Source of the DNA: Salminus brasiliensis
Taxonomy: Eukaryota > Chordata > Actinopteri > Characiformes > Bryconidae
Assembly (NCBI RefSeq): GCF_030463535.1
Contig: NC_132879.1
Location: 33,772,925-33,836,924, forward strand
Length of the DNA: 64,000 nt
Direction of reading: 5' to 3'
Part shown: positions 36,501-46,610 of the stretch, one piece after another
How the letters are laid out: every line of letters starts with the position of its first letter
Position numbering within the stretch: the stretch's first letter is position 1
Translations under genes and position numbers: made by a program
The notes under the pieces: model-generated
Databases searched by the model: none
The model's input: the letters and a program-made list of their open reading frames with translations, nothing else
Told to the model about the DNA's origin: nothing

Positions 36501-39500
36501 AATGCTCTACAAACACAGCCAAATCATATGGAAACTATAACTTTAGAGATATGGTTACAGAGAGATTTATATAACTATAGTTCTTAGTATGTTGCAGTAC
36601 ACATGGGTCCCACTTACTTGGAAATGTTTAACTTTCTTGGAATGTGCATTGCACAGTTAAAATCAGTTACACTATACAGACAAAAGTATTGGGACACCTG
36701 TTTTTGTTTCTTTCAAAATGAAAATATTGAAAAGTTTTTGAGTAGCTGCCTCTTGTCCAGGGAAGCATTTCTTCTAGATTAATATATACAGTATAATAGA
36801 CCTAGATTTAATGATGTTAATCTTAGTCTTCAAAATGTCTTGTTCTGTTGTGAAAATGCACATACATGTTTGTGTTCAACAGGGGCAAGATAAAGCGCAT
36901 TGCATTCCAGTTCACCCCATACAGCTGGGTGAAGTTTGAGTGGCGGCCAGCGTCCAACCTCCGGAGATGGCTGGCAGTGCTGGGTATCATCTTTGTGGTG
37001 AGTGCTGCACGGCGATGTGCTTATACACTGAGTGCAGAATTATCAGGCAAATGAGTATTTTGATCTCATCATCCTTTTTATACATGTTGTCCTACTCCAA
37101 GCTCTATAGGCTTGAAAGCCAACCACCAATCAAGTAAATCAGGTGATGTGCATCTCTGTAATGAGAAGGGGTGTGGTCTAATGACATCAACACCCTATAT
37201 AAGGTGTGCTTAATTATTAGGCAACTTTCTTTCCTTTGGCAAAATGGGTCAGAAGAGAGATTTGACGCACTCTGAAAAGTCAAAATTTGTGAGATGTCTT
37301 GCAGAGGGATGCAGCAGTCTTGAAATTGCCAAACTTTTGAAACGTGATCACCGAACAATCAAGTGTTTCATGGCAAATAGCCAACAGGGTCGCAAGAAAC
37401 GTGTTGAAAAAAAAGGCGCAAAATAACTGCCCATGAATTGAGGGAAATCAAGCGTGAAGCTGCCAAGATGCCATTTGCCACCAGTTTTGCCATATTTCAG
37501 AGCTGCAACGTTACTGGAGTATCAAAAAGCACAAGGTGTGCGATGCCAAGGTAAGGAAGGCTGAAAAACGACCACCTTTGAACAAGAAACATAAGATAAA
37601 ATGTCAAGACTGGGCCAAGAAATATCTTAAGACTGATTTTTCTGAGGTTTTATGGACTGATGAAATGCGAGTGACTCTTGATGGGCCAGGTGGATGGGCC
37701 CGAGGCTGGATCAGTAAAGGGCAGAGAGCTCCACTCTGACTCAGACGCCAGCAAGGTGGAGGTGGGGTACTGGTATGGGCTGGTATCATCAAAGATGAAC
37801 TTGTGAGACCTTTTCGGGTTGAGGATGAAGTGAAGCTCAACTCCCAGACCTACTGCCAGTTTCTGGAAGACACCTTCTTCAAGCAGTGGTACAGAAAGAA
37901 GTCGGTATCGTTCAAGAAAACCATGATTTTTTATGCAGGACAATGCTCCATCACATGCATCCAAATACTTCACAGCGTGGCTGGCCAGTAAGGGTCTAAA
38001 AGAAGAAAAAATGATGACATGGCCCCCTTGTTCACCTGATCTGAACCCCATAGAGAACCTGTGGTCCCTCATGAAATGTGAGATCTACAGGGAGGGAAAA
38101 CAGTACACCTCTCTGAACAGTGTCTGGGAGGCTGTAGTGTCTGCTGTACGCAATGTTGATCGTAAACAGATCAAGCAACTGACAGAATCTATGGATGGAA
38201 GGCTTTTGAGTGTCATCGTAAAGAAAGGGGGCTATATTGGTCACTGATTTGTTTTTGGTTTTGTTTTTGAATGTCAAATGTTTATTTATACATTTTGTTA
38301 TATTGGTTTACCTGGTGAAAATAAACAAGTGAGATGGGTATATATTTGTTTTTTATTAAGTTGCCTAATAATTCTGCACAGTAATAGTTACATGCACAAA
38401 CAGAGATAGCCAAATCTAAAAAAAAAAAAAAAAACACTCCAACTTCTAAAAATATTAAGCTTTGATATGTATGAGTCTTTTGGGTTGATTGAGAACATAG
38501 TTGTTGTTCAATAATAAAAAGAATCCTCTCAAATACAACTTGCCTAATAATTCTGCACACACTGTATATCAGTGGAGGTCTTTATTACCTCATGTTTACT
38601 CATGTGTCATTAGTTTAGATATAAGCTAATCAGCTTAATCACCCTAACTGCCGGCAACATGTACAGTTTCTGCCAGCTTTGTTTATTTTAGTTGCTGCAA
38701 ATACAGGAGGAAAAAATACTGGGCACATTGTCCTCATTTCTGCTGAACTGTAACATGATCCATTTCACACAGAAAAATAACGAACGGAAAGAAAAGAAAA
38801 GTTACAAAATCAGCGGTGTATTGTCATTGACTCACTGAATAAGATGACCTCGTATCTCAATTCGTCATCAGCACACCAAAACATCATAGCTCAAAAATAG
38901 AAATTTTACAGGAGAAGGAAAAAACCTTTCTATGGAAGTCGATGTGAAAGGATTTTTTTTCCAGGTAATTGTGCAAACATGGAGATACAAGGGTTTTTGT
39001 GTGACTATCATCACTGCTTTTCTTGAAGACTTTCTTGAACTCTTGTGATGTTCCAGGAAAAAAATAAAAATTCGAGACCAAGCTAGACAAGGTTAAAATA
39101 TGTGATGACAGGATTGTCTCATACAGGATTGTGTAGCTTACTGTTTTAGGTGTGTAAAATGGCAATGAGGTCAAGTAATGACTAAGAATGATTTAATTGA
39201 ATTTAACTTAAATGAATGAACATTTCCCATTTTTCTCTCTGCAGTTCCTGCTGGCCGAGTTGAATACGTTCTATTTGAAGTTTGTGTTGTGGATGCCTCC
39301 AGAACATTACCTGGTGCTGCTGCGACTGGTCTTCTTTGTTAACGTTGGTGGAGTGGCCATGAGGGAAATCTACGACTTCATGGATGACCCGTCAGTCACA
39401 TGTTCTAGATCATTTCTTTCTTCCCTTTGCTTGTCATAATCAGTTTTTCATATTTTCTACAGTGTGAGTGGTACAGAGCTACAAATCTGACTAAAATGCA

Positions 39501-40508
39501 GTGACATAATATTGTGTTTTTAAATGTGCAATATACTATACTAAAACCATATGAATTAATAATTTAATATGAAATAATAGTACTGAATAATTATTGACTG
39601 TGGAACATCGGTCCAACTAAACCTGGTGCTTTTTCTGAGGTGTACTAGAATTTATTTCAAATTATAATTTACAATTTGTGATAAAGAAAGGGTGTTGACT
39701 GGGGTTAGTTTTCTCATGTCTGCTGTACTGATGCTGTATTTCTTTTCTTTGTGGTCTCTGCTGTGTAGCCGTCAGCTAAACTGCACTGAACCTGCTGACT
39801 GATTCATGAAGGGTCTGATTCTATTTTTGTAACCCTGCTTTAGGAAGTTCCATAAGAAGCTGGGTCAGCAGGCATGGCTGGTGGCGGCCATCACAGTGAC
39901 GGAGTTCTTGATTGTGGTGAAGTACGACCCCAACACCATTATGCTCCCGATCCCCTTCTTCATCACACAGTGCTGGATCCTGGGCATCATCCTAATCTTC
40001 ACTTGGACACTATGGCGCTTCTTCATCCGGTAAGTGAGTGCAGTGAGATATTTAAAAAAAAAAAAAAAAAAAAAAAGGTCTGGCTCTGCTCTCTTCAGTG
40101 AGTGATGTTCTGGTTGATGAACATGTCAACAGAAGTGCATCCACACACACTTGCCCTGTGTTTTTCTGCAGAGATTTAAACAGGTCGCACTCTGTGTTGG
40201 TAGCTGTGCGTGTTCGTGTGTTTCTGTTTTTCTTTGGCTGCTGTTGTGCACTGTGCTGCTGTTGTGTGCACTGTGGCGTGTGTGTTGAGCTGATAGTGTC
40301 TCTCTCTCCCCTGTGTTATGTGTCAGCGGTAATGTCCATGTGCAGTGAGAGAGAGGTAGGTGTAGAGTGAGAGCTGACTGCTGTGCTGACTTCACCTTCA
40401 TCTGTCATTCTCACCCGCCTGCTCCTTCTCCTGCATGTCACCTCTATTCCAAACAATGCACTCTTTCAGCTTTCTTTCAGTTTTTTGTTTGTTCTGCCCT
40501 TTGTTGTT

Positions 40509-40542
<34 letters not shown>

Positions 40543-41198
40543 ATGCTGTTGTGTGCTCTCATGTTCTCTGTTGCTCAACCTCTTGTTCTTTAACTTTTGC
40601 TCTCACTTGCGCACACTCATTTTTTTTTGCCCACAAATACTCTAATCATGCTCTTACCCTGGCACTTGCACTCTCTGTTTCTCTCTAGTGCTCTATCTCC
40701 CTGGGCTTCTCATACTTTTGCTCTTTTACTTTGTCTCTCACTCTCTTAATCATGCTCTTGCTTTTACTCTCGCACTTGCTGTCTCTCATATGAGCTGTTA
40801 TGCAAACTCGCCCCCTGATCATGTTCTTGCTTTCTCTCTCTTGCTCTCTGTTAATTATGCTCTTTATTCTCGTTTCTCATACCTTTTACTCTTTCACTCA
40901 GTCACTCTCTTATTCATGTTCTCGCCATTTTACTCTCGCACTTGCTGTCACTCATAAGGAGTCAGCTTCCCCCCCCCCTTTTTTTTTTTTTACCCACACA
41001 TTTTTCCTTTGCAGAAATGGCAGTTGTCGTACACTTGTTTGAACACTGGTACCTACTCCCCCTAGCTGTCAGTCAGGCTGTTGTCTGACAATGAGATTGA
41101 CGCCCCATCCAGGCTGCACAACCCCATTTCCCCTTCATGGCCAGAGCTTTGTTACCATGACGATAAAGCTTTGGGCAAAGTGGCTATATGTCTGAAAG

Positions 41199-41276
<78 letters not shown>

Positions 41277-41473
41277 GTTGTTTGTATAAGACAAGTGACA
41301 GCATCTTCTATGTTTTCAGGGACATCACACTCCGCTACAAAGAGACACGAAGGCGTAAACAAGAGAATTCGGTGGAGCGGGAGAAGCCCCCTGGCAACGA
41401 CAACCCTGTGACAGCTTCTGGACGCAGCAAACTGAACGGCAACACAGATCCCGTACGGCACCGGAAGTCTTGA
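26326..41473 (+). CDS. ptdss2: Phosphatidylserine synthase 2
   Basis: Ptdss2 is an integral ER (mitochondria-associated) membrane enzyme that exchanges the ethanolamine of phosphatidylethanolamine for L-serine. Twelve coding exons, all GT-AG with frame kept: 26326-26525, 30402-30503, 31518-31600, 33058-33125, 34089-34223, 34325-34375, 35078-35191, 35303-35421, 36883-36997, 39245-39390, 39844-40029, 41320-41473, giving 490 aa (human 487). The N terminus (about 1-65) is polar and variable. Hydrophobic membrane segments follow, including [14 protein letters not shown] in exon 2 and [10 protein letters not shown] in exon 3. The conserved core includes the [16 protein letters not shown] block (exon 5), [20 protein letters not shown] (exon 7), [15 protein letters not shown] (exon 8) and [20 protein letters not shown] (exon 10). 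The C terminus is polar. No breaks are seen. Introns 1 and 9 carry transposon remnants. Confidence 0.97.
28780..30075 (-). mobile_element. Broken LINE fragment, antisense in ptdss2 intron 1
   Basis: Minus-strand frames carry pieces in LINE order. These are [11 protein letters not shown] (about 29960; like the endonuclease GDFNxRT motif), then [10 protein letters not shown] (about 29780), a WFDEE-type linker (about 29545), then [20 protein letters not shown] and PINKSGD (about 28940-29010), which resembles the start of a reverse transcriptase domain. The catalytic FADD box is not present, and stops and frameshifts interrupt the frame. A (TA)n tract at 29371-29401 lies inside. The clade was not determined. 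Confidence 0.7.
30535..30594. repeat. (GT)n microsatellite in ptdss2 intron 2
   Basis: About 30 GT units, starting about 30 bp after the exon 2 donor. Confidence 0.95.
33541..33760 (+). mobile_element. Tc1-like transposase 3' remnant in ptdss2 intron 4
   Basis: Plus-strand translation gives [11 protein letters not shown] near 33548, matching the SPDLNPIE block that carries the catalytic Glu of Tc1-like transposases. CAACCTGTTGTGCAGGCCTG and CTGATCACCAG follow, as in the 3' part of fish Tc1 elements. It is heavily decayed, with no frame beyond this. Confidence 0.65.
36671..36790 (-). mobile_element. Terminus of MITE-like family A in ptdss2 intron 8
   Basis: TACACTATACAGACAAAAGT followed by ATTGGGACACCTG is a terminal sequence typical of a common fish DNA element. 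Its complement resembles the right end of the remnant at 8320-8592. Only the end portion is recognisable. Confidence 0.55.
37024..38566 (+). mobile_element. Nearly full-length Tc1/mariner element (DD37E type) in ptdss2 intron 9
   Basis: 1543 bp bounded by TA on both sides (37022-37023 and 38567-38568). Outer ends TACACTGAGTGCAGAATTAT and, on the other strand, TACAGTGTGTGCAGAATTAT are inverted repeats. A second related repeat (TTAATTATTAGGCAAC-like) lies about 180 bp inside each end (about 37209 and 38355), the two-repeats-per-end IR/DR layout known from some Tc1-like elements. The transposase gene lies between and is in the same direction as ptdss2. Confidence 0.9.
37244..38247 (+). pseudogene. 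Inactivated Tc1/mariner transposase, DD37E
   Basis: Starts at ATG 37244 with an HTH-like region ([16 protein letters not shown]). The first Asp is in [10 protein letters not shown] (about 37650), the second in QDNAPSHAS (about 37937), and the Glu in DLNPIENLW (about 38050). I count 37 residues between the second Asp and the Glu; the usual Tc1 spacing is 34. The frame is broken at an A-run near 37408, by a stop plus frameshift around 37500-37560, by a TGA at 37737-37739, and by a frameshift near 37935. The product would be inactive. DD37E elements are known in fish and other vertebrates; assigning this copy to the TRT group is inference. Confidence 0.88.
40380..40990. repeat. Pyrimidine-rich imperfect tandem repeat, ptdss2 intron 11
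   Basis: About 600 bp strongly biased to C and T on the plus strand. It includes (CT)n at 40511-40540 and repeated words: TAATCATGCTCTT (40645, 40746), TGATCATGTTCTTGC (40817) and ACTCTCGCACTTGCTGT (40768, 40933). The spacing between copies is about 70-105 bp. It ends in a C9/T12 run at about 40970-40991. No coding evidence. Confidence 0.8.
41201..41274. repeat. (GT)n microsatellite next to the last ptdss2 acceptor
   Basis: A 74-bp GT run ending 45 bp before exon 12. It takes the place where a branch point and pyrimidine tract would normally lie; a short TTTTCAG remains at the acceptor. Confidence 0.95.
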
Positions 41474-41623
41474 GGATGGGCAGGAGTGTAACGCTGCGCA
41501 TTTGTCACACACACTGTCTCAGACACTGTGTGTGTGTGTGCGTGTGCGTGTGCGTGTGCGCGCGCATGTCTGATTTTCTTGACCATTTGAACCATTCCAA
41601 TGCTGATCGCTGTTACGTGTGAG

Positions 41624-41633
<10 letters not shown>

Positions 41634-41681
<48 letters not shown>
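41634..41681. repeat. (CA)n microsatellite
   Basis: About 24 CA units in the presumed ptdss2 3' UTR. Confidence 0.95.
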
Positions 41682-41684
<3 letters not shown>

Positions 41685-42645
41685 TGGTGGTGATGGGTGC
41701 CAATCATTAATCTGACCTGACTGGGGGAGAATTGGTTCGTGGTGTATCAGGATAAATGTGCTTGGATATATTATTACATTGGACGTTTTTGCATGTAAAT
41801 TGGTTAAAGCCGTCAGATGCTACGTGCTGGCCCAGCACAGGCAAACACGGCATGACTACTCTGAAAAAGCAGTGTGTGTGAGAGGGAGCGTTCCTTGGGT
41901 TGCCTTATAGTCCAATTTGACTGGACTGTTCACACATGCTCATAAATGTGACTCCCAATTCCAGGGGAATGGGGAGTTCTGGAGGTTTTCTTGATTTTCT
42001 TCTTTCTTTTTTTTTGTTCTTTTTGCTGCTATGCAATGAGACACTAGAGTTAGTAGAATTGAACTCTATAGACATGTTCCAGTTGGTTAGGCTTTAACTC
42101 CAAAGATCTCTCTGCTGGAGTACTGCTGTTACACAGCTTAACATGCTGGAACACACACACAAAACACTCTTCGACAGCAGGATTGCTCTGTTTTTCGTTG
42201 CGTTAAACAGGGAGAAGGAATGTTCTCTCAGGAGAAAACTCTCATTTTGTTGCTTAGGACTTTATCCTCTGGATACGTTGAGCAGGATGGTGTGTGCTGC
42301 AGCTGAGTAATTTTTTTTTTTTTCTCTTTTCCTCACCAGGTAAACTGACAGAATTATAGATAATAGCTACAGTTAGCTATTTTTAATTTTCCCTCATACA
42401 CATGCACATATACTGTTTAATACTGTGTATATTTTACATATGTATGTATGTATGTGTGTTATGTATGTGTGTGTGTGTATGTACACACACAGTAGTAGTT
42501 GTCACACAAAAACCTTGTATTGTGTATGACATCTGGTCATTGAGTCTAGCAGCTGTTCTTTACATTGTGTTAAATTTGAATGATAAATGGACCAATAGAA
42601 ATGCTCCACAATGATGAAATATGAGGTTTTTGTATGACAGTAATG

Positions 42646-42711
42646 ACATACATACGTACGTACGTACGTACATACATACATACATACATACATACATACA
42701 TACATACATAC
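42646..42711. repeat. (ACAT)n / (ACGT)n compound microsatellite
   Basis: Tetranucleotide array with a central block of ACGT units inside ACAT units. The ACGT block is self-complementary. Confidence 0.95.
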
Positions 42712-43990
42712 AGATATGCAAGCAGACATGGAGAAGAGAACAATCACTGAACTGACAGAACAGATTGTCAACCTGCTTGGACCAAACGTAGGAGGGGAGG
42801 AGGGGGTCGGCCCATTTTTTAATTTTTTTTCTGCCATCAATCCGCTAAAGCCAAACGCTAAACCCCCCCCCCCATTCAGCCTCCTGTAAGCCATTAACAT
42901 TACAGCTGTCTCCATACGTTAATGCCAATGATGTCTGCTTGCACTTGTGCTCTGTGTGTAATGACAACTAAGCATAGTCGAAACTAGCGTCTGCTCTCGT
43001 TCGCAACTGAGCGAGTGTTAAATAGCCTCAATTTCTGACTGCGTAGGAGAATATTTCATAGACTGTTTTAGTTTTAGCTAATCACACATCTGCGCAGTCA
43101 GTGGACCAACATTTACAGGATGGTGCTAGATGACAGGAATTGAACACAGTTGCTTAAGCTAAAGAGTTCAGTACAACGAATGCCAGAACCAGTCCGGTTC
43201 CACTAAACCCCAGTGTAAGACTGTTTTCTAAAAGATGTGGAAGATTTTCCAGGTCTGTGACTGGTTAAGCAGGGTTCTACCTGCTGTGTAGAGGGAACGT
43301 TTTCATCTCAAGATCTGTGGTGATTTGGAATCAGACTGTATGTGTTGGAAGGGTCAGGGGGCATATAAGAGGTTTGTAAAAAATGCCCTCAGTACCCTCC
43401 CTCCTCAGTTCTACTGTACCAGTGTGTGTGTGTGTGTGGTGGTGTCGTGTGTATTTTAAAGGTTAGGAGAAGTGTAAAAACTGTCCAGGACTGCCTCATG
43501 TGGTGTAGAACACGCTGATGCCATTATAATCTTACTGTGAATGTAAACTTATGACCTAGATGTTTGCAGAACAGGGCTGTTGGTGCCCTCATGCAAAGTT
43601 TTACTATGTATGTACTGAGTTTATATATTATGCTAGGTGTATGTTTTCTGGATGTAAGTTAGTGGCAAAAAAACATGTGGACTTCTTATTCTTATCCAAG
43701 TTATTTGTTCAGTATTAATTTTTCATTTAAAAAAAAAATACATTTTTCTGTCTGACTTTTTGGTTTACTGACCTGATTAATTCTTTAACCAATGAAGTGT
43801 GTGTGAGTTGATTTGTGTAAGAGAGAAAGAGAGACACAGTGGGGAGTGGAGGACTACCTTAGAATCTGGAATTTCCGTCCTGAGCATCCTACCATGTGAA
43901 ATGGACTATAGGCTGATGTGCCTTTGGGTAAGGGGAATTTCATCAAAAAGATTTTTTGACCACAAGTCAATAATTAAAATGTAAACAAGG

Positions 43991-44347
43991 TCTTTGCAGT
44001 GATTTGATGTGAAATGCTTCGTTCGAGTAACACAAAGTCAGAACTGTACGCCGCCATTGTTGATTTCCAGATGTTTGAAGTGCCTCTAAAAGCTATTTTA
44101 AATAGTTACTGATGCACAGTCTGATGCCTGAGACATTGTTTTGCATTAATTTACAGAAGAAAAAAAACATTTACAACAACAATTATCAGGAAATTCAACC
44201 CATAAGTATTCAGATTAATAACAACTAATAATAATTTTGCATCTGTATGCCACCTCAGTGAAAATGGACTATGTGACATAGAATTCTCCATCTGTTCCCA
44301 TCACCAGCATATCTCTGTTTGAGGGATGCACCAGGGCGTGTCCATCA

Positions 44348-44394
<47 letters not shown>

Positions 44395-46020
44395 TGCCGT
44401 CTGAGTATGGAGGGTAACCATTCTGGTGGCTTTTCCACATGGGAACGATTTGGCATTCGGTGCTTACAAATCGGACTGAGCGCGGTTTTATCAGCACAGT
44501 TAGCTCATTGGGGACATGGGGATCCACTGATTGGCTCCACATTTACATCAGCTTTGAGACACAGTATTTATATTTCCGGTACAGAAAATGGTCAAGATTG
44601 TTGGCCTGTTCATTCTAAGTGTGGCGGCAAGTACACAACAGCACCAAGCACAATAACATTTAGCATACTTAAGTCTGCTACCGGGCTCGTCCAACATTGC
44701 TACCACGGCATTAGCATGGCCTGCCTACCGGGCTCATCCAATAGCACTCCTGCAGTGTTGGCACAACGTCTAGAAACTTTCCTCCTTGGCGTGGTTTGAA
44801 GGGGAGGGGAGTGTTCATTTCCAATCCACTGAGGTAGAGTCAGAGGCAAATTACGAACACAGTCACTGTCCAAATAGTTACGGATCTTACTTTGTTTTGA
44901 GTAGTTAATAATCTGGCTGTTCTGGCATTGTAGACGTTTAGACCCCTTGTTTCTTTCACCAGCACCATAAAGAAAAGTACGTATTTGAAGTCCATTCACG
45001 CTGAACAACCTTTTTACATTTTAAATGATCTTTGGGACTCTGTGATGCTCCAGGCCTGTGAACAGTCGACCAAATCCTCCATCCACCCCACTTACATAGA
45101 TGTACTTGCAGAGAAGAATATGTCAGGATCTGAAGCATCAGTGGGGGAATATACTATTCAGAGCTTACCTGTTCAGACTGGTTTAGCCTGTCTTGTTTAG
45201 TCAGAGGCTTAAAAGAGGTTACTTTTTTATTATTATTATTTAGTAAATATATATAAATAATTCTAGGTGCCATGGGCCCACAGGCCCACCCAAACTCCAT
45301 CATGGGTGTCTGCATGAAGAAGATATTTAATATAACAAGCAAGAAGTACTGTGTATGTGTGTGTGTCCTGGATGTGGTGTTTCTTCTTGGTAAAGAATTC
45401 ATGTCCTCTTATCCTGGGTTATGTGGATAATGTTCTGGGAGTCTAAACAATAAATCAGAAAGTGGACTGTATGAGTCATGTTTTATCAAATAAAGAGAAT
45501 AAGTTTCAATAAGACGCACGAGAGTTTGTTTATTGGACTATTTTGATTAAACTGGATTATTAGTCAGTGTCCTCATGCTGTGGTTGTATTCTGTGGGAAT
45601 TGGTCATGTTGTGCTCCTGGGCTCCCCTGCATGTTGGGAGTGACTCCATTGCCATTACTACTGTGGACAGCTACACATGTGCATTTGTTGACAAGCTGGG
45701 AAATCGAGAACCAGCATCTGAAGTGAATGAAGCATGTGGACCGAGGTGGTTGAGAAAATCCTGTCATATTAAAGTATTAATGCTGGCCTGCCCACTTCAC
45801 CAAAGCTACATAGGGCAGTTGCCGGCTCGGTATGGCACTAATGTATTTCCTATTGCAGTCCGTGTACCATCAACTTCACACTACAGCTGTTATTTTTAAG
45901 ATACAACTGCTACATAATGTTGCTGTTTCCTTCTCCAAAGTTCCTATTAATGGGTTTGAAGTGGATTTATTTTTATTTTTTTTAATAATTAATTAATTAA
46001 ATAATTTTTGTTTGCTTAAT
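43991..46020. other. Intergenic with probable repeat remnants
   Basis: A (TA)n tract is at 44351-44393. The following 44394-44820 is more GC-rich, holds words typical of fish non-autonomous DNA elements (CATTCTGGTGGCTTTTCCAC) and a duplicated block (CTACCGGGCTCGTCCAA and CTACCGGGCTCATCCAA). A 157-codon frame over it is probably accidental. The rest is featureless. Confidence 0.4.
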
Positions 46021-46065
46021 TCCAAGTCATTTTGGAGCATTTCTATTGGTCCATTCCTCATGAAA
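46021..46065 (+). repeat. Dispersed repeat B, copy 2
   Basis: CCAAGTCATTTTGGAGCATT, then TCTATTGGTCCATTCCTCAT matches the second half of copies at 8630 and 62674. Confidence 0.7.
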
Positions 46066-46139
46066 TTAACAGACAGAAGTTTAAATAAATAAATAAATAA
46101 ATAAATGCATTTTATTGAGTTGTTGCTCAGCTCAGGTCT

Positions 46140-46540
46140 AGGCCCAGACGTATACAGTTCTCGGACGAAAGTCTTCAAGAAGAACCCAGACTGGTGGTCC
46201 TAAAGCAGCGGAGGTTCCGAGCGAGCTAGTGGTCGTGTCCGAATAGTCGACTGACACGTCCGTTCCCGTGCTCTTAGTGATCTCCTCTCCAAGCGGATAC
46301 ACAAGCTGCTCTCTACGTCGACAAATGTACTGACCTTCTGAGCTAGAGCTCGGGCAAAAGGGCGAGCAGTCAGGAAATGAAGTTTTTAAGGACGCAGCCT
46401 TACGCTCGGTCACAAATGGCTCATTGCTCCCTACATAGGGCACTACACTGAGCACGAGCTAAAGACTTATCCACCCAAACTAGTCCACTATCAGTTCACA
46501 GAGGGTTATTTGGGATCGAGCCTTAGTCAGACCTGCCTCT
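46140..46540. repeat. CG-rich repeat-like sequence upstream of fcsk
   Basis: Contains CTCCCTACATAGGGCACTAC and CCACTATCAGTTC blocks resembling a common fish interspersed repeat; similar words (CTCTATATAGGG, TTTCGGACGCAGC) are at 59250-59330. Its CpG content merges with the fcsk promoter, so part of it may be regulatory. Confidence 0.4.
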
Positions 46541-46610
46541 CCATTGCCGCGAGATCCAGTAGCTGTGCCTACTCACAACACCTCGCGAGACGGAGCAGGA
46601 CCAGTGCGCT
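46541..46610 (+). promoter_or_regulatory. Candidate fcsk promoter with a CTCGCGAGA element
   Basis: CTCGCGAGA at 46582-46590 lies 20 bp before the start codon and matches 9 bases of the palindromic TCTCGCGAGA element known from TATA-less, CpG-rich housekeeping promoters. I see no TATA box. The element would be in the 5' UTR or at the start site. Confidence 0.45.

Larger units (their letters stand above)
41474..43990 (+). other. Probable ptdss2 3' UTR
   Basis: Follows the stop codon with no other gene. It contains CA/GT and ACAT repeats (41529-41560, 41634-41681, 42646-42711). The first hexamer I see is ATTAAA at 43973-43978; an AATAAA at 45489-45494 is a stronger but distal alternative. The true end is unknown. 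Confidence 0.4.

Noticed and set aside
41135-41703. Several 120-130-codon frames around the ptdss2 stop codon
   Set aside because: They are built from (GT)n/(CA)n tracts and the antisense of exon 12.
44326-44799. 157-codon open frame (+)
   Set aside because: It runs through a (TA)n tract and repeat-like DNA with an internal duplicated block. No protein family is recognisable.
45567-45899. 110-codon frame (+) between ptdss2 and fcsk
   Set aside because: No recognisable domain, overlapping open frame on the other strand, no splice partners.
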